The notes below the pieces were generated by a model. The model saw nothing but the letters and a program-made list of their open reading frames with translations, had not been told where the DNA came from and did not search any database. Shown here in pieces: positions 1 to 13,000 of a DNA stretch of 64,000 bases. The DNA comes from Sympetrum striolatum (Eukaryota > Arthropoda > Insecta > Odonata > Libellulidae), in NCBI GenBank assembly GCA_947579665.1, contig OX388350.1:43557393-43621392 (forward strand). Direction: 5' to 3'. Made by a program: the position numbers and the translations under genes. How positions within the stretch are numbered: the first letter of the stretch is position 1; the number at the start of each line of letters is the position of its first letter.

Positions 1-783
1 CAAAAAAATGTATCATACAAAAGTTGTAGTAAAGTACATTATCTATAACTTTTGTAAAGAGTCGTAATTACATTCTGACAGAGATATTTAAGAAACAAAA
101 TTTTGTTCCGGATAAACCGCAACTTACAGTTAAGCAATATTCATCAAAAACTAATCAACTCTTGGCATTGTTAGGAAAATACTAAATGTGAATTTTGGAA
201 ATGATCGGATAATTACTTTTTAGATAGAGCGCACACAAACTTTTTTACCACAGACAGACACACAGACACGCAGACAGACATGTTCTGGAAAATAGCGAAA
301 ACGAACTCTATGGGCCCCAAAACATCTATTTCTGTTGAAATCTGGAGGTCAAATTTTTTTGCGAATACAATACTTTCTCTATACTACATATAGGGAGAAA
401 GTAAAAAGCATTATTACCCATTATGGTATTTAATGGGTGGTGGAATAACTTTTTGGTATTTGGACCACTTATGCTTTTGATGAATGCAATTTTTATAGGG
501 GTCAAGAGAATTTCTCAATTCCACTCAGTTATTTTCAAGATATCTTTCGATTATACCAAAAGTAATTTTAATTTGAGATGGATTTGGATGAAAAAGTGGA
601 AGTGGTTGATATTTGATTTCCTCGAAATTGCGATCATTTTGAATAGGGAACAATAATCCTTCGTCCACAAGAAAATTTAGGTACTTAAAATGGATTAAAC
701 ATGCTGAGGGAATTAAAAAAAGCCAATCATCACTTTATGTAAATAAAATGATACGGTGAAATAGTAAAAATGTCTGTTGATAC
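1..783. other. Intron of perlecan with a dispersed repeat at its far end
   Basis: This lies downstream of the last visible exon, so it is most likely intron before the laminin IV exon. Bases about 180-412 look like a dispersed repeat: a short CAGACA-type simple repeat at 253-289 is followed by a GC-richer stretch and a terminal hairpin at 373-402 (CTTTCTC and GAGAAAG arms). Bases 413-783 show no gene. An open frame at 423-656 on the plus strand has no recognisable domain. Confidence 0.5.
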
Positions 784-1005
784 CTGATGAACATAGAGAT
801 TTGCACTGCTACATTCAGATGCAACTCCAAAACAGAAGCAAGCAATGCATTCCTGCCTAGGTGGAGGCAAAGCATTGAAGTGTGCCACTGCACAAGTAGT
901 GGGTGCCGTTTTGACCACCAAGATGGTGTCAGGCACTGCAAATACAGAGCCACCACGAACCATCACTGCCTCGCATGAGTATGCACCTTGGTCTCTTTCC
1001 TCAGC
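784..1005 (-). CDS. trol: Perlecan exon: end of Ig domain and start of laminin EGF-like module
   Basis: 222 nt, phase 0 at both ends, 74 residues. It opens with the F-G end of the Ig domain begun at 1837-1650: DQGAYSCEA carries the Y-x-C motif with the second Ig cysteine. About 30 residues on there is a proline-rich stretch (ALPPPRQEC), then [10 protein letters not shown]. In perlecans this half laminin-EGF unit runs straight into a laminin IV (B) domain, which must lie left of the window. The acceptor is TTTACAG and the donor GTATCAAC. Confidence 0.92.
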
Positions 1006-4000
1006 CTGTAAATTGGTTTAAAAAAATGATAAGCGCAATTAATAAAATCACATGACATTGAGCTTATAAAACCTCATTCAAACATGTACTGCTTGCAAGG
1101 AAAATTATGAGAAAAATCTCTGTTTTGCAATAAGAAAATACAAAGCTTTAAGACAAATAGATTCCATTCTGTGTACATATTTTCCTTCTCATTTAAAGCT
1201 TCAAGCAATGCAAACCATGATCAAGTGGTGGTATTCTGCTAAGAATCTTAAAAACAGATAGAAAAATGGAATGAAAAAGAGTAGTAACCAGACTCATCAA
1301 AGCTAACTGATAATATTAATTGAAATTTTTCATAAACAAGCAGTATATTAGATCAATGCTTCATTTTGACTTGATGAGAATAAAATTATATGTTACAGAA
1401 ATGTTGTAGAAGAAGCAAAAAACAATGACTTGGCTGGGAGTCAAACCCAGGTCTTCCAATTTCTAGGCAGGTGTTCTAACCACTGAACTACTGAGTCATC
1501 CATCTCCATTCAGTAAACGGGATTCAATTCAAGTCCCAGCCAAGTCACTATTTTTCTCTTCTTGTACAACCTTGGGTTAAGATGCACACTTTCTTGTGCA
1601 ATGTTAAACTGAACTAATTTCCATCAGATGTTTCAGAAATATTACTCACAGAGGGACAAGTGAGCGTTCCAAATCCATCGACTGACGTGGATGTACATTT
1701 TGCGGGAACATGACCCCAGTTAAGTCTCCAAACGATTTCAGGAGTTGGCACTCCAGTTGCTCTACATGTAATAATGTACGTATCACCCTCAGGTATCATG
1801 ATCATTGGAGGGGGAGGAGTTACAATAATAGCTGAAGCTGAAATGCAAATTAATAATCCATTTTAGAATGTATACACAAATTATTTCTAGCCATTATCGT
1901 GGGAAATTTAAGGAAGCCCATAGTAAGAGAAAAATATTTAATAAATCATCACTATTTTTGAATGATTCAGATTTTTGAGCCAAAAGATAAAATTGAAAAA
2001 CTAAAATTTGATTTTCTCTATCAAACTTTACCAGGATTTCATAATTCATTCATAATTTCTGGCATATTTTAATATTATTTTAATACAAGACAAATATCTC
2101 TCAGTAAATTAAGTTTTCTTATTCTTTTAAAAAACAAATTGAGTTTACAGCACTGAATAAGGATGGTAATAAGTAAATCCTAAAACATGTGCTACATCTT
2201 ATTGTAAATTTCACAAAGACAAAAATGACAACTATAATGTAGCATGTTCAGCAAATCATTTTAAAATGATTGCGGGATAATAAATATACATTATAAATCA
2301 TTTTGAGTTATGAAAAACATTGAGCAATTATGAATGGGGTTGCAGAACTGGTATCAAAAAAGATTTCTATAAAAATTATAATACTTACAGCAACCAACTT
2401 CATCACTGCCATCGAGACAATCAGTTTCTCCGTCACAATGGAAGGACTTGGGAATGCATTGACCTCCAGTGCGACAAAGGTGTTCATTGTATTTGCATGG
2501 AGATCCAGGTATGGCAACACATCCTCTTTCATCACTACCATCACCGCAATCATCTTCTGAATCACAACGCCAATTCTTCAACACACACTTCTTGTTGTCA
2601 CATCTGTATTCGTTAGGTTCACATCCATGTGGGTCTACATGAAATGAAATCATTGAATTTAATTGGGGTTATGCACAATTGTTTTAATCAATACTCAAAT
2701 TCATAACATGTAAATTTCAAAAATACAATTAATTCAATGATGTTTCCCATGCTTTCCATGAATAAGGCTGTTCGAGTGATTAAAGACAATGCCACAATTC
2801 TACTAAGCAACACTCCTCTTATTTAAATATAGTATAATATGCTTTTAAATGTATTTCTAAAATACTTATCATCAGATGCACCTTATTTTGGGTCCCAAGA
2901 AAGTTAAAGCTGCACCAGAATGAAAATATAAATAAGGTGCATAATATTCATCACACATTAAATCAAGAATTTACAAAGGGAAATGCTATAAAATGCCATT
3001 GACAATATAATGAAAACTGAAGTTTTTAATATTTGGTAAATGATTCACAATAGCCTGAATGCAAAAATTAAATAAAAATCTAATTTCTGTAAGGCAAATG
3101 GGGAATTTACAATGAAAAGAAAGAATTTAGCCCACACTTAAAAACATTTAGTTCAAATTATTTATCAAGAAATAATTGTTTCTTATAAGAAGCTTGTCCT
3201 ATTCCGTATTTGAAAATAGAAAATTAAAATATCTAGAATTAAAATTGAAATACTTTGAGATTTGCTTGAGATCGTCACATCCATCAGCAAAATATGATGT
3301 ATAACCATATATTCAATCATCTATACTCAATACTATTAGCACTTACTGCAACGCATCTCATCAGAGCCATCACTGCAGTCGATTCTTCCGTCGCAAACTT
3401 TGTCCTTACGAACACATTCTCCGTTGGAGCAAGTAGCTTCATTCAACCCACATGCTAATGGCGGTCGTGTAGGTGGATGTTCAACTAAAATAAATCAAAT
3501 TACCATCACATGTTAAGTAAACAGAAATGGATGTTATCTCTCAATTTGGAAGACAAGAGCATTTGGTTTTTTCTATTTGTTTTGGGCACCTCCATTTTAA
3601 ATGATAAAAAAATATTTATGTACATATATAATGCAAAAATATACATTTTACTACATATTCAGAGTATTAAATATTATTCATTCAGAGTATTATATATTAT
3701 ATTATACTATGAATAGATTTTATAACCAAAAGTTTCTTCAAATTTTTCCAAGAAAGAAAATGGAAAACAGTAACTCTTATATGGCTCTTTTAAGAGATGC
3801 TTTATTAGCAGGCAGAGATATATATATATTGTTGTCTAAAAATATAATATTTTTTTTAAAGGAAGGATTAAGTAATCAGAAAGTCATACAAGATAAATTT
3901 ACAATACATAATAAAGAAATTAATTTTTCAAAATTGGGATTTACATTGAAGAAATCAAAAGGGCAGTTATATTCAATTACTTACCAGAAAGCAATGACAT

Positions 4001-7000
4001 GGTAGCATTAGGGAAAATGAAAATAATTTTATGTATAATGTAATTTCTAATATTCATCAAAGTCCATCATTAACAGTAATGAGGTATAAATTATTTTCTT
4101 TAATCAATAAATAATTATTGATGAAAATAGTTTCTAATGGCAATGTGACAACACCCAGTTTCAGAATGTCTATTTCAGAAGCATTAACCATTGTGGAGTC
4201 TATGTATATAAACATCTTAATAGATAATAAACATACAGTTGATACTTCACCAAAAAATTGGTTCACATACAACATTTTTCAGCAAAGCTGTATCAGTAAT
4301 AATGAATCTAGCAGCAAACAGAAGATTGCAACAAAGGTAGTTGGCAAGGCCTGAGTGCTGTTGGTAAAGGGCATATTGCTAACCTCATTAAAATTAAAAT
4401 TCTTTGTGGATCCACAAGGATTCATCTATTTTTCAATTCTGTGTCATCAGTCATAGAATAAAGAATTCTCTAAATTTAAATTATTTAAATTTATTTAAAT
4501 AATAAGGCTTTATATACTACATGAAGAGGGGGTTGGCCAGATGGAGAGCTAGCAATGGGATAATACGTGGAATGAAAAATTTGCACAAATTGGTAATTTA
4601 AAGTTTAAATAAAAGATTAGTTTTACTTTATTTTGAAAATAAATTTTTCTCTATCTACACAGAGATTCAACACAGTTACAAATGGTATAGGTAAATCATC
4701 ATAGCTTTACTGAGATAAATTCAATCACAAAATCTTCAATATTTTCATTAAATTTTAACTGAGAGACTAAAGAGCTAAAAGGTAATTGACAAAGAGATAC
4801 AGAAAATAAGTTATTGAGATAATTAATCTATCAAGCCGCTTTTCATTTGAAAATATACTAAATGAAAATATTATAACCATATCTGAATGAACCTTCACTC
4901 AGAAAGCTCAGAGGTACTAAACATTTATTGTAGAGAAATATCTAGCCAAGTTACAGGTAAGGAAATCACTTAGCATTCTATCTAATATACTAAATTACTT
5001 TCTCAACATAAGACACTCTTTATACAATGAAATCAACAAACTGGAAGGAGTGATCTAACTTCAATATAGTCAATCGTGTTTAACTTCAAAGTGATATTAG
5101 AGAAGCCACAATGAGCATGTTTTCTATCTAGTGGGGGGGAATGAATCTTCTACTCTATGGTGAAACAATAATCGATTTCTTGAGTATATACTTTAGGTAT
5201 ATGTTTCTAGTAAAGCTGGTAACTCAAAATCTACAAAAAGCTGAAAGTACCTGAACCATTAGTGATCGGACCTACAACTTCTCCAGCCGTTGTAGGGACT
5301 GTTTGTTTTGAATAAACATGCTGGCTTCTTTGAATATAGATTTCCACCAACCTAACTTGGGACAGTTGAATCCCTTTTATAAAAACTGACATAAAGGAAA
5401 ATATTTTAATCAAAAGTATTAAATTTGTCTGACTTCTCATAGTTTAAAAAAATTGGATTAAGTAAAGATACGTTAAACATAAAACTGAATTCCACCAATA
5501 TTGAAAGTTTGTGAGATTTTTTTGTCTCTCATGATAAATTTATGGTATTACTTATAACACAGCATGATAATGATAAGATCCCATTAAATAGAAGAGAAAA
5601 TTCACTACCATATCGTAAAGAGTAAAATTTTCATTGAAAATTGAATGTTAGAAAAAGAAATGGACATTTACAGAAAATTCAAAATCCTTCAATTTGCAAA
5701 AAGTAGCAACCTTAAGATATTGTTACTTACATGGCTCCACTTTCAGTAAGACGGATACCCTAGATCCTGGTGTGTTCTCAGGGTAACCAACAGCTTCGCA
5801 GATGTAGGTTCCACTGTGTGATAGCTAATGAAAAACAATTATCATTACTTCAATGAGTACAATTAGAATAAATGCATATGGAAATACAGTTATAATAATA
5901 TGCATATATAAATTAAGCAATTACATTCCTGGGTGGTGAATATTAATCACACTCCAATCCCAAAAATAAATTTTGAAAAAATAAAACTTTGTACACAATC
6001 ATTAATCATTTAATTGAAATACATTATAGTGAAACAGATAAATTGTGAAAAATTGGAATGAAAAACAATTTTTTAAACTGAGCCACGTTGAGAAGAGTAC
6101 AAAATATTTACATACAGCATGTTAAGGAATATATAGGAAAAAGTTTAATAGTTACATAAAACAAAAGTACTAATTCTTTACTTTAAGTGGTGTACTTCCC
6201 AAAATTCATTAATAAACGTAATTAAATTTACTTGAACTTATTTACGACCTGAGTTTATTTTACTCAAAACTAAGCTGTTTTATACACTGCAACACCAAAG
6301 ACATATTAAAAAAGATCTAGTTTTTTTCTATCAGACTGAAACTTATACATGTATAGCATATGGATTCTGGAAATTTTAGTGTGCATGTGACATGTATCAT
6401 TCAAATATACTCGTAACAGTTATTTCAGAGAATGGAGATAGGATTTGTAGATTATACCGAAATAAAATATAGGGAGCAACATCATTATAGAATTAATCTG
6501 TAATTCCCAAACTTTATACTGCCCCCTAATTCCCATACCAATGCCCCTACCAACATCTATAAAGAAATATTTTCTCTAAGACCAGATCCAAATAATAAAT
6601 AAAAAGCAAAATAAAAACTACAACTTTTGAAAAGTCCACCAAATCACTATATCTGATATTTAATAACTGCCTAGAGTGTAGTAAAATTGAGTAGAAATAG
6701 AAACATGATCAAATGGGAGTGAAATACCATAGAAGCAAATGCCCCCTTGGATTACCACAGTGCCTTTAGGGAGGCGCAACTGCCCAGTTAGGGAATCACT
6801 GATTAAATGTATGCTTATGAAAAAAGGTAATAACCAACCTGGATGTTGGGCATTTCCAGACGGCCTTGGATATCTCGTGACCCAGGTGGAAGAGGCTGTC
6901 CATCAGCTCTTGACCATTTTACTCTGGCTCTTGCAGGGCCTTCGTCACGGCATTGGAACACAACCTCACGGTCTGGTTTTGATGAATTACAGATAAAATG

Positions 7001-10000
7001 TTAGCCATTGATAAGGACATATATGATGAATTAATAAGCCCAAAGCGACAAAAATCCCTTTGGAAGGAAGGAAGATAAATTGCAAATTGTTTAGAATGTA
7101 GCAAGGTAATCTAAGGCAGAATATACAAAACAATGCCTTTTTTAATCGTCAAGGAAAATTATTCCCTCACCATTGAATTCAGCACTGTTAATGATTGTGA
7201 AAGAAAAGTTATGCCATTTCTCTTGACACTGAAATTGGTGTAAAGAAAGAAAATTTGGAGGACGGCTGTTAATGAATTAGAGATTTTAAAACTCTAACTG
7301 AAATTGGGATGAGGATAAATACAAATTTAAGGATAAAATATTTAGTTTTATATTCTTCTAAAAAAATACATGCAAGAGAAAATTTTAGTTTATTAACATC
7401 AAAGTTTTTATTTACAAACATTTTAGACAAACAAATTAAAGTAGCAAGACCTGAAAAGGATGCTAAGAAATATTTATAGAGAATAATTTTTCACACTAGT
7501 TAGAAGATAAGAATAGAAACTTGTTAATTGTTTCATTTATTTATTTACTTCAATCCATGCCTGCATCATCACAGGTTCATTCTTTTCAGTCAAACCCATA
7601 TAAATTGGTAAGAAAGTAATACTTTAGCATTTACTATATATATGTATTTATTTACTGTTAAAATTTAGTATTAGAATTATTAATTAAAAACCTTAAAAAT
7701 CATGTTTAATTTACAGTAATTTCATGCTATAGCTTTTGTTTTAAATGAGTTTGATTAATTACAGATGATCTAAATATATATAGTTTAATTTGAACATAAT
7801 TAACCATTGAATAGATAATTAAAATTTTACTGAATTCATATTTCACTTTAACACAAAAATGTTTAGTTTACAACCTATCATTTGCATTTACAGGGATGAG
7901 AACAAATTCTTCTCATTTGTTTTTTCTCCATTCATTGTTCTTACCATTTTCATAAAAGATTTTCTGAACCGAAGGAGAAAATTGATTTTGATCATCAAAT
8001 TTCTAAATCTTATCACCAAATATACCAAATAGCTCTTTTTGTGACATTGCAGGTTAGATTTTGTACAATCTTTTGAATGAGGACAAATAATTATTTCTGT
8101 TTTTGATTAGCTTGAATTTTCATCATGAATCTTTTTGAATGATAAATTTTAATTACAGAACATCATTCAAGATCAGAAAAGACCAAAACATTGATGACTG
8201 AAAATAAATGTAATTTGCTGTCCCTAAAAAAAAAGACATTTGGAAATAAATAGAGACCTGAGCAATTTTTTTTTATTCAACAAAAATTTGAAGAGTATTC
8301 ATAAAAACCATTTAATGTTAAAAATTTCTGGATCTGTAGTCACAAATTTGAATCAATAGTTTGCAACTTCTATAATTAGACCTGGGTTCGAGTCCCAGCC
8401 AAGTCACTATTTTTCTCTTCTCGTACAACCTTTCTATAATTAGTTTAAAGATTCATGTTTTTGCCAATCACTAAACCAGCAAACCACAAATCAAGAAACT
8501 TTTAATCAAAAACCTTCAATCATGCAAAATGTCGGGTCATTCAAAAATTTTTAAGATGCTCAAGTTTGTCAGTCCTCAAAAAACATTTCCTCAAACCTGT
8601 TCTAATAACAAATAGTTAAGTTAGGTTAAGCAAGAAATGCAAAATATGAAAGTTAAAATAGGAAATCATTATAAGAAATATAAGATTGAAGGATTAATTT
8701 CATATTTAAGAAATGAATTATGAAAGCCTGATCACCTATCATGCTGAAGGTTGTTTTTGCAGTCATGCATATTAATATGATTAGAAGTATAACGTAAAGT
8801 AGAGGAATGAGCTAATCAAATCTTTCAACTTACCCTTTCCAACTGTTTGAGCCAATGATAAAACCAGAAAATAACAAATTGTTAGTAACAGTTATTTTCA
8901 GAATAAATTCATTGCTTACTTATGAAAAATTCATTGTGTGCATCAACTTTTCAATTATAACATCTCAAAAACAATACTATAACTACAGAAAAATATAACA
9001 GAACAAATACCTTCACAGCATTCACTTACCACAGCTACATGGTAATACAATGTTAAACTACAGAAATACTATTCCCATGCATTTAATATGATACTACAAG
9101 ATACTTGAACAAAGCATTTGCTAATGTCTAAATAAATCAAATAATCTCTAAAGTAATAACAGAGAATCACGCAACAGGACACTAACATTTCTATAGAGAA
9201 TGATTTAAGTACTACATAAAAGCAACCAAACATGTGGAAGGATACTTACTTTCTTTGATAATCTGATCGGATGGATATGTCCTCAAGTTAAGGCCTCCAC
9301 TGGTCACTGCTGCAAATGTATAGATATTGATTGATTAGTTTCTATTTATAGAAGGACTTCACTGTGCAGCTCTTAGTTTGAATATTATCACAGAATTTTC
9401 AAAAGCTATACATGTAATGAAAACTAGAAAGTGTTTTTAAGGTGGCATTAAAGTGAATTATAGTAAATTTAAAATTTCTCTTTAATAATTCGATGGGTGA
9501 TGTATTTTATTTTAAACATTTCAGTTTTTGAGAAAAGTAATAATGTATTTTAAATATTAGTTGCGTTTAGGGATGCACTTTTTAGGATGCAATGGCTTAA
9601 ATTTTAGTAATGACGAGCAGAGTTAAGGTAGCATTTTTGGTTGAGGGCATTTACCGAATACTCTGTGGCATAAAATTAAAGTAGCTGGAATTTCAAACTC
9701 TCAATCCTATAATTCAATGTATAATAGGTAATAATTTAACGTAGTATTAATATAAGGGATAGGAGAAATGATTTTACTAATCTGTATAAAGAATTAGGCC
9801 AAAAGGCATAGAGGCCATGATATTTAATTCCTAAGCCTGTTGTGGTACTCGAGATTTTTGACCTTAAAGTTTATTCCACAGAATGGAAGATTATGAAGAG
9901 GCTATTTTAAGAACTAATGAAAGGGTAGGGAACAGGGAAGAATAGGCACCTTTCTTATAATTATCTTCCACAACAAGTCCCTTATGCTACTTTCGCTTGA

Positions 10001-13000
10001 CAAAAAGTTGTCCAAGGCCCTACCTTGGAGGGCAAAAACAGTGGTAACTTAAATACAAGATAACTGCTGATATTATCTGTGACCCCATTGAGTTTTCATA
10101 GCTCACTCTAGATAAAGGTTTGAAAATTGCTAACTTCTTAAATAAATATTGTCTTGCGTAACTTGGTAGAATCTCATATTAAAAACTTTGATAACAAAAT
10201 CAAAAGTTCCTTTTGTGGAATCGGTACATGTTATTTCTTTTGACTAGGTCATTAATGTTTTTTTGCTAACTTCTTTTTAATTTTTCAATTTTTTTAATTA
10301 ATCACATGAATTTGGCCAAAAAAGTAACTATTTTTCATTGTTTCATATATCTTTACTGAAGTTATTTTCATAAATTAATTACCCTTATGCCGACGTATAA
10401 GTCGATCCCTAGTCAGTTTCACTTATTTACCCCTCAGTGGTAAAGGGTTAAACTTTATGTTAGGCATATAAGTCACTGGTTTTTGAGAGATTTTATTAGG
10501 CTTGAAAGGTCGCTGGCCTGTATGGTAATCCTTATTGAAACATTGCATAAAACTTAAGATTAAGTCAAATGATCAGTTGGCACACCTGGGTATCATGAGA
10601 TAATCTGAATATCAATTAAAAGTCATAATATTTCTTTAACTTAAGAAAGAAATTTACATTAATACTTATTCCTTTCCAATATATGTCGACAACCATTGCA
10701 TTTTCACAGCCCTTCATTAATAAATGCATTGGAAAATTACTCAAATATTTCCCAACAGAATATGTTATAATGCCACAGAAAATACAGGTATTTGCCAATC
10801 AACCTCCAAGTTCCATTTAATTTTATCATCATATAATTTAATTAAATAGTGCTTGAAATATTGTATTAATTAGAGTATATTGAGTTAAAAGATTATACAT
10901 ATTTTTATTTTAGGTGCATTTTATACTATGTACATTGTGTCCATGATGTTACTCCATTTCATTTCATGCCTTACCGAAGTGGGTGGATGGCTGATAATGT
11001 GATTGTTAAGTGTTATGAACATAGAACATATTCACTTGCTGAGTAATAGACATATGCTGACTCCTCCATCCATGGCCTGATTAACTAATTTAAGTTAGAT
11101 TAACAGGCGTCAGTACAACATCATTTATCAGTGTGCGTTAACTTACTACTACAATCAAGTTCATCGCTATTCTCCGCGCAATCTTGTTTTCCATCACAGC
11201 GCCACCTCATGGGGATGCAAGGTCCACCCTCACAGCGAAACTCATTCCAACCACATGGCTTCCAAGCTATTGTGCCATATAATCCAGTTCCGCTTTTATT
11301 CACCAAATTGTTTTAATCCAATTGATAGCAAACCCTTTTTCATAATGTTGTTTTCCCATTTTACAAAATTGTTTGTACTGAAGATAGTTTAAGCCATTAT
11401 ACAAAGTTATGCAAGGTAAAATTGAACTGCTTCAATGATACTTAGTGGAATTCCATCATACAAAACAATTCATTAAAACAAAAACACTTGTGACAATAAT
11501 ATTAAAAGTTTTACACAATTACAATTCCACGCTATTTAACAAACAAACCAGTTTTGAGGTATTACTCCATCGTCAGTTGCAAAACTAAACCAGGTAATAT
11601 CTGAAACCCGATGTGCTTATTAAATAGTATGGAAGTATACAAGTTTCTGAGTATTATTGTGACAAGTGTTTTTGATAAAATAAATTGTTTTTGCTATACA
11701 TGGTGTTTAAAAGGAAATATGTAGAATTTCACTGAGTTATACGTCTTTCCGTCATTTATTCAGAATTTTATTTTCTTAAAAACTCAATTGATGTACCTAG
11801 GAGCTAAGTTAACAATTATAAAATATATTTGAGTCTAGATATCTCTGTCAAAATTTTTACCATATCTTATACGATAATAAAGCTCAGATAATTCTCATCA
11901 TCAAGAATTTTCAGAGGAAGAAACCAAACTAATAATCTTCAACCTTCCCAAATTTTAGCATGTTCATCACGTGTATAATTTCATTTCATAAATTTTAAGA
12001 AGGATTATGTTGTAGCCAAGTCTCATAATGAATTATTTAACATAAAATTGATTTAAACTGAATAATATCCATAGCTGAAGAACAATCTTCCTTTGGTAAT
12101 CTCTCAGATTGCAATCAAAAATAAATTTCAAAAACACATTCAAACAAGAGCTAGGCTTATGACTATGGGTAATTTAGTAGTGACTTTAAAATATAGACTA
12201 TAGAATTGTTTATGTTATGACATTCTCTGTAAGGATTACTGCTATCAGGTCAGGTATGAACAAAAATTAATATGATTAACAGTTAGGCCATAAGTTTTTT
12301 TGATTTGAAATTTGAAACATTATGTGTGAAACTTTTACATCACATAAAACAAAAAGTCATGGGATAAGAATTATTATTCAATGGATAAATGTAAAACCCT
12401 GACCCAGCTATTAATAATTGTAATTTGGCCGGCGAAAAAAATTAATAAAATGAAGACCAACTTGAGAGACTGGATAACTGTGAATATTAGATGTGATTGG
12501 ATACCAATAACATGATCCTATGCCAGATGGTAGACAATTTTAAGATTAAGATAGGTTGATTAAAAGAAAACTTACCACAATTGGATTCATCAGAATAGTC
12601 GGGGCAGTCAACTTTTCCGTCGCAACGGGTAGTCTGAGGGAGGCACCTTCCGTCTGGTGCACACAAATATTGTCTTGGTCCACATCTTACAGGTGCTGGA
12701 GTTGCAGGCTCTGTTAATATGTGTAGCAATGGGAAGAGGTAAAATGTGTTTTATTGGTCTGATTCAGAGGTGAAAATACATCTGAAGCATAACATAAAAT
12801 GAAAAGCTGGAAGATGTATTCAATTATTTTACTGACCATTGACATATCATGGCATTTTCAGAATAGAAGTAACTATGCTTTAATATAAAAACATCTAATG
12901 AGTGTAAAACAGCCAACAAGCCTCTCAAATAGTGTCAGCAATAAGCAGTAATAAGAAGAAAGATTTAACTAAAAAATATTCCCATGTACATGCTTTAATT

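Noticed and set aside
1427..1501. Functional tRNA gene on the minus strand
   Set aside because: A and B boxes are recognisable but no acceptor or anticodon stem pairs, and the same tail recurs in other SINE copies.
2308..2565. Minus-strand open frame rich in methionine and valine over the two-module LDLa exon
   Set aside because: It is the other reading frame of the exon at 2389-2634; the LDLa frame keeps all twelve cysteines.
9250..9309. Ser-Gly in the linker exon as a heparan sulfate attachment site
   Set aside because: A single SG without the acidic cluster seen at known attachment sites; not supportable.
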